Source: Litorivicinus sp. | GTDB taxonomy: Bacteria; Pseudomonadota; Gammaproteobacteria; Pseudomonadales; Litorivicinaceae | DNA length: 64,000 nt | Assembly (NCBI GenBank): GCA_028339155.1 | Contig: JAOLBK010000002.1 | Location: 51,366 to 115,365, forward strand | Direction: 5' to 3' | Part shown: in pieces, positions 58,553 through 64,000 of the stretch | Numbering within the stretch: the first letter of the stretch is position 1 | Layout: each line of letters starts with the position of its first letter | Made by a program: the position numbers and the translations under genes | Notes under the pieces: model-generated | The model's database searches: none | What the model saw: the letters and a program-made list of their open reading frames with translations, nothing else | Told to the model about the DNA's origin: nothing

Positions 58553-61500
58553 ATGGCATTAACAGTAAACACCAACGTACTTGCATTAAACGCACAACGT
58601 CATTCGGCGGCGACACAGACCGAAATGGCTTCGGCCATGGAACGCCTTGCATCTGGTAAGCGCATCAATAGTGCGGTCGATGATGCGGCGGGTCTCGCGA
58701 TCAGTGCCCGGATGGAGGCCCAGATCTCTGGTCTTGCCCAGGCAGTACGAAACGCGGGTGATGCCATTTCTTTGGTCAATACGGCTGAGGGCTCCTTGCA
58801 AGAAACAACTTCGATTTTGCAGCGAATCCGGGAACTGTCAATCCAGTCAGCGGGTGGCGCGCCATCTAATTCTGATCGGGTCAATCTAAATAAGGAAGTG
58901 ATCCAGCTTCAAGAAGAGCTTCAACGAATTACAACCACGACTCGCTTTAATGGCGAACTTCTTCTGAACGGAACATTCCATGATAAGACCTTCCAGATCG
59001 GACAAACAAATAACGAAGAAATTACCGTTAATATTGGTGATCTTAGACCGACTAATATTGGTGCATACACTCAAAATACGCTGAGTAACGCCGGGTACAT
59101 TAATGTTGGTGATGCCGTTAAGGACATGACTAACGGGGTAAATAACCAAACACTGACACTAGCGGTTGGCAACGAAGTGCCGCGCATTGTTCAGATTAAT
59201 ATGAGTGACAGCGCTCGTGTAATCTCAGACAAACTCAATCAGTCCGGTGCACAAATAAATTCGCGTGCAACCACAACACTTGACGCCTACGTCACGGGTG
59301 AGGGTAGTTTTTCATTTTCCTTATCTTCTGATTCGGTATCGGGTGACTTGAGTGATGTGGTGACGGTTGGTGGTACCGCGGCATCCAAAGCGCACTCAAT
59401 GGCTGCAGGAATTAATGCGAAGTATTCAGACCACAATATTTCTGCGACTGTCGAGATTGATGATAATGGCGATGAGTTCGTTCGGATGTTTCAGAATCAG
59501 GGGTTCGATATTCAAATCGATGATTTTGTGACGGCCGGAACTACGGGATTAGACTTGGCGGGTAACGGTACGACTGAGCTGACTGGTGCATACAATGCAA
59601 CGGCGGCAATTGCTGGTGGACAACTGATTATTGATGCGCCTCAATCATTTTTAATTTCGTCAGACGATACTGAGAATACGATTTTAGTTGGGACCCGGGC
59701 CTCGATGGAGGTTCAGGCAGTGAGTTCTGTTCCGACTGATTATCAGGATTTGACGTTTGATGTGGCCGTTAACGGCGTCACGCAAACGATTAATCTTTCT
59801 GCACCACCACCAGATACTGAGATTTCAGCAACGAGTGCAGTTGTGCCAATGACGTTTGTAGGAACTGAACAAACCCAGGCCGCTTCCGGGCAGCAGGTCG
59901 GTGCCTTCCGCCCAGCAACTTATGCTGTGGGTCCGCTTACATTAAGAACTGGTGATGACGTTGGTGATAAAACGACACAGTTTTCACTGAACATAAACAG
60001 TCTGAGTCGTCAGGACTTTGACATTGCTCAAGCATTGACAGATTTGGGTGTTGGGACTGATGCGTCGCCATTTACGGTAGCAACGGGCGACGTCACTGTA
60101 ATGACTGCAACGAACCCGACTGCGACAAATAACATCACGATCACTGCGCATGATTATATAACGGGTGATAAAATAACTTATGACTCGGAAGGCGGAGCTG
60201 CGATTACAGGACTGACTGATGGTGAGGAATACTACGCAATCAGGGTAGATGCCAATACCATCAGGATTGCAGAAACGTTTGCTGAGGCGAATAACGAGAT
60301 TCCTGTTGTGCTGGGCGGAACAGGTAACTCAGCGCAAACCTTCACGAAGAACGCATATATATCAGCAACTGATTTAGTGTCTGCGATGCAGACTACGATT
60401 GATGAAAATGGTTTGTTGACTGGTGACCACGCGGTGACTGTCTCCGTTAATGACTCTGGTCAGATTGAAATGACCGTGGCAGGTGGTGCCGGAACGATTG
60501 ATTTTGCAGAACACTCAAACCAGCTTGCAGCCACTGTTAAGACTGTGGCGGCGGCTGATGTCACTGTTGCTGACGATACAGTGACCATTACGAATCACGG
60601 ATTTGTTACTGGTGACGAGGTGACGTACGGCGATGGGGGCGGTCTCGCTCTGGCGGGCTTGACTAATGCAACAAAGTATTACGTGATACGCCAAAGCGAT
60701 GACACCATTGAGCTTGCAGCTACGAAGCAAGATGCGTTTGCAGACACAGAAATTACCTTAACAGGTCCGGGTAATGATGCTCAGACTTTTACCAAGGCAG
60801 CGGCAGATGGTATGGCCGCGTTCTTGATTAAGAGTACGAAGGCAGACGATGGTGCCGCAATTGAGAGCGGGACTGGGGGCACGGTTATTCTTGGCGCGGC
60901 CGATAACTTGGCCAATGGAGACTCAACAACTCTGGGATTGGTAAAACCGTTTGGAGTTGATACAAAAATTGTTGCTGGAACCCAGGCGAATACGATTGGC
61001 ACCGGTGATGTTGTTATTAATGGAGCTGGAACTGGTGCCACGGAAGATGCGGTTACAATCACAGATCACGGGTATGCCTCGGGCCAGAAACTGACCTACG
61101 AGGCCAACGCAGGAACTGTATTGGCAGGACTTGCGGACGAAACTGATTATTATGTAATCAAGATTGATTCTGACACGATCCGGTTGGCGGAATCTTATGC
61201 CGATGCGATGGCAGGTAACGAAATCACGTTGACGGGCACTGGAAACAATGCGCAAAGTCTGACTAATTCGAATGATACATTTACAATTGCGATGAACGGC
61301 GGAGCGCCAACCACGGTTGATGTTGCCGACGACACGTATTACTCGATGGACCAGTTAGCGATCGCTGTCCAGGCAGCCATCGATGACAGTCCGTTTACAC
61401 AGCTTGGTAATTTTCCGGTAATTGTGAATGTCACAACGGACTCTAATGGTGATCAGGGAATTACGTTTGCCAGTGCCGATGGACACAGCATTGAACTCGG

Positions 61501-63601
61501 GGGCACAGAATTTTTATCTGACGCAGGCGCTCTTAATATCAATCCGGCGGCAACTGCACCTGATGTTGGTGCACTTACTGACCGGACGTATGGGGCAACT
61601 TTGAACACTGACACGATCGCCACGGGTGACGTCGCCACTCTCACGGATACTATTACAGAGAACGGTCACGGTCTGGTCACGGGTGACGTGGTTCAATACA
61701 GTGCAGAGGGCGGAACCGCGATCTCAGGGTTGACGGATGGCGAGTACTATTATGTCATTCGGGTTGATGCTAACGATTATCAGCTTGCGACGTCGGAGGC
61801 TAACGCAACCGCGAGCACGGCAATTACCTTGGCTGGTACGGGCAACAATGCGCAAACCTTCACAAATATTACCTCAGACAAAGAGACTAAGTTTGCTATT
61901 AGCGTCAATGGAAGTAGTTTTATTGACCTGGACATGGCCAACCAAATGACGCTTGCGGGCGCTGATGCGAGCGTTACGAGTGTTCAGTTTGTGGCGGCGC
62001 TACAGGCGACGATTGATGCAAGTGGTGCGTTTACTGACGACAACGCTGTGACCGTTTCTGTGACTGATCAGGGTTTGGTAAAGCTGGATATGGCTGGTGG
62101 TTCTGGGACGATTGTCCTTCGTGAGCACAGTGACACAATTGCTGCGGGTAACGATGGTCTGGTTGAAACACTGACTGGGCGTAATGCAAATGATGGAACG
62201 ACTAATCTGTCAACTGTGTCCAGTGGTGGTGCATCACAAGCATCAACGACCGGCTCACTAACTTTAGGCTCAGAAGCCAACGATGCGATTATAGCGGATG
62301 GCAATACGTCAGCCACCGCGACTTACGTCAAAACGTTCGGTGTGGCACCAATCACACTTGATGCATCTAACAATACTCTAGTAATTGAACTGAATGCCTC
62401 AGGTACAACAACAAGTCTGAGCATTGCAGCGGGTTCTTATACGACAATGGCCCAACTAGCGGCCGCGGCACAGGATGCGGTGGACGGCAGCGCACAGCTA
62501 TCGCCCCACGTAACAGTAGAAGCTATGCAGGACTCGGCCTCTCCGTATGGATGGGGTCTGAAGTTTACAGAGAACAGCGGAAGAGCAATTGCGTACAGCG
62601 GCACATTTGTGACAGATGCAAATGCGCTAAACGGAGCTGCCGGCACGGTGGCCGCCTCTCAAACAGGCGAAGACCCATTCGGTGTTGCGGCAAATCGTTC
62701 GGCAGTTGATGCTGGCATTTACTCCAATGGCGTTGATTTAAGCGTGGACAATACGGTCACGCTTGAGGTGATTGACAATGTGACCGGAACAATCAGTCAG
62801 CAGGTGCTGACACTCGATAGTTCAAGCGCGTCGGTATCGTTTTCTGATTATGCCGATTTGGTGACAAGTTCCGCGAACACCGCATTTATAACCGAAGGAT
62901 TTACTTTTGAGACTGGGGGCACTGATTCATCACTCACCCTGTCGATGGTGCCTGCTGGCGATTATACGGTGTCATTAACGGGAACGTCTGCTACTGAAGC
63001 GTTTGGGGCACCCGTGACCGGAACCGGAACACCGTCTAATATGGATGGTTACGTGTTCGATTCAATGGATGACGTGGTCTCTGAAATGAACGCTGAGTTT
63101 GCAGCGGCCGGGCTCGGTCTGGTTGTTTCTTACAGCCGTGGCGGAGATACGTTCACGTTCGCGGTAACTGAGGGACGCGCAGATGCATCAAACACACTTT
63201 CGTTTTCTGGTGAGGATCTCGCACGTATTGGGATGCTCGGGGATTTGACAGCGGTTGGTGGAGGCACTGAGCCGACCGAAACCGTGCGTTATGTGTCTCA
63301 GATTGATATTTCAACACGCGAGTCAGCGGTCTTATCTATGACGGTTGTGGATGCAGCATTGGAAACATTGGCCGGGACGAGAGCAGGCTTGGGTGCTGTG
63401 GCGAATCGATTGGAGTCGACAATTTCGAACCTAATGAACATCTCAGAGAATACATCTGAATCAATGTCCAGAGTAATGGATGCCGACTTTGCGGCAGAGT
63501 CGACCCGACTGGCGAGGGCTCAGATTCTTCAAGAGGCATCGGTTGCGATGCTGGCCCAGGCAAACTCCGCAGCACAGAGTGTGCTAAAGCTTTTGCAATA
63601 A
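58553..63601 (+). CDS. fliC: Giant flagellin (1682 residues)
   Basis: A GTG-led frame starts at 58520, but ATG 58553 gives the flagellin start ALTVNTNVLALNAQRHSAAT. The D0/D1 N-domain (to about residue 180, with MERLASGKRINSAVDDAAGL and LQRIRELSIQSAGG) and C-domain (about 1587-1682, with LGAVANRLESTISNLMNISEN and ILQEASVAMLAQANSAAQSVL) are intact. About 1400 residues of beta-rich, Thr/Asp/Ala/Gly-rich sequence lie between them, compared with 100-200 in ordinary flagellins. Four ~75-residue repeats with GLTDGxxYYVIxVDxxTIxLA-type cores occupy 527-600, 675-750, 832-906 and 1032-1106; such repeats are common in large bacterial adhesins. Giant flagellins that form thick filaments are known in some marine gammaproteobacteria. 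No frame break is seen. Confidence 0.93.
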   Translation: MALTVNTNVLALNAQRHSAATQTEMASAMERLASGKRINSAVDDAAGLAISARMEAQISGLAQAVRNAGDAISLVNTAEGSLQETTSILQRIRELSIQSAGGAPSNSDRVNLNKEVIQLQEELQRITTTTRFNGELLLNGTFHDKTFQIGQTNNEEITVNIGDLRPTNIGAYTQNTLSNAGYINVGDAVKDMTNGVNNQTLTLAVGNEVPRIVQINMSDSARVISDKLNQSGAQINSRATTTLDAYVTGEGSFSFSLSSDSVSGDLSDVVTVGGTAASKAHSMAAGINAKYSDHNISATVEIDDNGDEFVRMFQNQGFDIQIDDFVTAGTTGLDLAGNGTTELTGAYNATAAIAGGQLIIDAPQSFLISSDDTENTILVGTRASMEVQAVSSVPTDYQDLTFDVAVNGVTQTINLSAPPPDTEISATSAVVPMTFVGTEQTQAASGQQVGAFRPATYAVGPLTLRTGDDVGDKTTQFSLNINSLSRQDFDIAQALTDLGVGTDASPFTVATGDVTVMTATNPTATNNITITAHDYITGDKITYDSEGGAAITGLTDGEEYYAIRVDANTIRIAETFAEANNEIPVVLGGTGNSAQTFTKNAYISATDLVSAMQTTIDENGLLTGDHAVTVSVNDSGQIEMTVAGGAGTIDFAEHSNQLAATVKTVAAADVTVADDTVTITNHGFVTGDEVTYGDGGGLALAGLTNATKYYVIRQSDDTIELAATKQDAFADTEITLTGPGNDAQTFTKAAADGMAAFLIKSTKADDGAAIESGTGGTVILGAADNLANGDSTTLGLVKPFGVDTKIVAGTQANTIGTGDVVINGAGTGATEDAVTITDHGYASGQKLTYEANAGTVLAGLADETDYYVIKIDSDTIRLAESYADAMAGNEITLTGTGNNAQSLTNSNDTFTIAMNGGAPTTVDVADDTYYSMDQLAIAVQAAIDDSPFTQLGNFPVIVNVTTDSNGDQGITFASADGHSIELGGTEFLSDAGALNINPAATAPDVGALTDRTYGATLNTDTIATGDVATLTDTITENGHGLVTGDVVQYSAEGGTAISGLTDGEYYYVIRVDANDYQLATSEANATASTAITLAGTGNNAQTFTNITSDKETKFAISVNGSSFIDLDMANQMTLAGADASVTSVQFVAALQATIDASGAFTDDNAVTVSVTDQGLVKLDMAGGSGTIVLREHSDTIAAGNDGLVETLTGRNANDGTTNLSTVSSGGASQASTTGSLTLGSEANDAIIADGNTSATATYVKTFGVAPITLDASNNTLVIELNASGTTTSLSIAAGSYTTMAQLAAAAQDAVDGSAQLSPHVTVEAMQDSASPYGWGLKFTENSGRAIAYSGTFVTDANALNGAAGTVAASQTGEDPFGVAANRSAVDAGIYSNGVDLSVDNTVTLEVIDNVTGTISQQVLTLDSSSASVSFSDYADLVTSSANTAFITEGFTFETGGTDSSLTLSMVPAGDYTVSLTGTSATEAFGAPVTGTGTPSNMDGYVFDSMDDVVSEMNAEFAAAGLGLVVSYSRGGDTFTFAVTEGRADASNTLSFSGEDLARIGMLGDLTAVGGGTEPTETVRYVSQIDISTRESAVLSMTVVDAALETLAGTRAGLGAVANRLESTISNLMNISENTSESMSRVMDADFAAESTRLARAQILQEASVAMLAQANSAAQSVLKLLQ
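60131..61870 (+). repeat. Four adhesin-type repeats in the flagellin insert
   Basis: Copies lie at 60131-60352, 60575-60802, 61046-61270 and 61646-61870 (about 74-76 residues each). The shared core is HGxxTGDxVxY, then AGLTDxxxYYVI, then DTIxLAxSxADA and ITLTGTGNNAQTFT. The spacers between copies are not equal. A second module follows copies 1 and 4: VSAMQTTIDENGLLTGDHAV (from about 60374) and VAALQATIDASGAFTDDNAV (from about 61987), each leading to a GGAGTIDF/GGSGTIVL strand. Confidence 0.8.
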
Positions 63602-63639
63602 TGGTCGATGACCTGGATTAGCAGGGTGAAGGAATAGAA

Positions 63640-64000
63640 ATGGCGGTTGACTTTTTGGGTGCTCTTGGAGCCGGTGCGGATATTGACTCGAACAGTCTTG
63701 TTGAGTCTTTGGTGGCAGCCGAGCGAGCGCCGAAAGAAATCTTAATCAATCGAAAAATTGATCAAAGTGAAGCTGAAATTTCTGGGTACGGAATTTTGAT
63801 GGCGTCGCTTCAAAGTCTTGACACTGCTTTTCAGTCCCTCAACGACGCGAAAGATTTTGCGGAGTACTCGGTCTCCGTCGCTGATCAAGAAACGTCGTCA
63901 GGATCTGCCTCGTTCAGTCTTTCGGCAACCGCCGATGCAGTACCCGGAAGTACGACCGTTAAAGTGACGGCTCTAGCGAATGAAGATCGCTGGGGCTCAG
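63640..64000 (+). CDS. fliD: Filament cap protein FliD, 3' end cut by window
   Basis: ATG 63640 follows GTGAAGGAATAGAA and lies 38 bases after fliC. The visible ~120 residues read MAVDFLGALGAGADIDSNSL, then VESLVAAERAPKEILINRKI with a following helical stretch, the standard FliD N-terminus (GSGLDVNSLVxxLVxxE pattern). FliD caps the filament and folds incoming flagellin. Neither flaG nor fliS lies between fliC and fliD. The rest is outside the window. Confidence 0.93.
   Translation, partial: MAVDFLGALGAGADIDSNSLVESLVAAERAPKEILINRKIDQSEAEISGYGILMASLQSLDTAFQSLNDAKDFAEYSVSVADQETSSGSASFSLSATADAVPGSTTVKVTALANEDRWGS

Noticed and set aside
45040..63601. Giant FlgE, FlgK and flagellin as fused or mis-assembled genes
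   Set aside because: Each has intact family-specific N- and C-termini in one frame, with gene order and spacing normal, and no second start or mobile element within the inserts.
1..64000. CRISPR arrays, insertion sequences, tRNA or rRNA genes, phage genes
   Set aside because: No spaced direct repeats, transposase-like frames, or recognisable RNA genes were found by reading; the gaps between genes are mostly short.

Overview
The window is a 64 kb piece of a gammaproteobacterial chromosome, probably marine and from the Oceanospirillales/Pseudomonadales side of the class. This is judged from the gene families, the mix of sigma-54 and sigma-28 type promoters, the PomAB-like stator and the FlgP/FlgT genes, which are typical of sodium-driven polar flagella. 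The species is not recognisable to me. About 57 kb is one nearly complete polar flagellar cluster. I saw no tRNA, rRNA, CRISPR array, insertion sequence or phage gene.

Layout. Positions 1-5200 hold the end of a pirin gene, a MarR regulator on the minus strand and a glycine betaine type ABC transporter (proX-proW-proV) followed by a YciH/SUI1 gene and a flavin reductase gene. Positions 5300-7450 hold a DUF3108-like protein, two small Cys-containing proteins and a lipoprotein. Positions 7500-11100 carry the stator (motA/motB), a Sel1-repeat protein and fliS, with sigma-28-like promoters ahead of motA and fliS. Positions 11157-13814 encode two sigma-54 activators. The first is FleQ/FlrA-like and lacks the usual N-terminal domain. 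The second is FlrC-like and has a degenerate receiver; no FlrB-type kinase lies between them. Positions 13827-27157 are fliEFGHIJKLMNOPQR-flhB. Positions 27164-30969 hold four unusual genes, led by a DamX-like SPOR-domain membrane protein. The minus-strand operon flhA-flhF-flhG-fliA plus two unknown genes fills 30268-36499, with a good sigma-54 promoter ahead of flhA.

Positions 36752-40810 hold flgP, flgT, a FimV/HubP-type LysM protein, a second FliK-like protein and a stand-alone FlhB C-domain (FlhX), behind a sigma-28-like promoter. Positions 40804-43255 (minus strand) hold an SH3-like protein, flgN, flgM and an enlarged flgA. Positions 43471-58309 are flgBCDEFGHIJKL, driven by a sigma-54 promoter that matches the consensus very closely. 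Positions 58553 to the end are the flagellin gene and the start of fliD.

The most striking biology is the size of the external axial proteins. The hook protein has 1447 residues, FlgK 1152, FlgL 529 and the flagellin 1682, while rod, ring and export proteins are of normal size. The flagellin insertion carries four copies of a ~75-residue repeat of a kind known from large surface adhesins. FlgA, the P-ring chaperone, has three tandem SAF-like modules. Together these suggest a thick, decorated polar flagellum. Other points of interest are the phosphorylation-site-poor regulatory pair, the unknown SPOR/coiled-coil gene group between flhB and fliA, and the lack of chemotaxis genes at the place next to fliA where they often sit.
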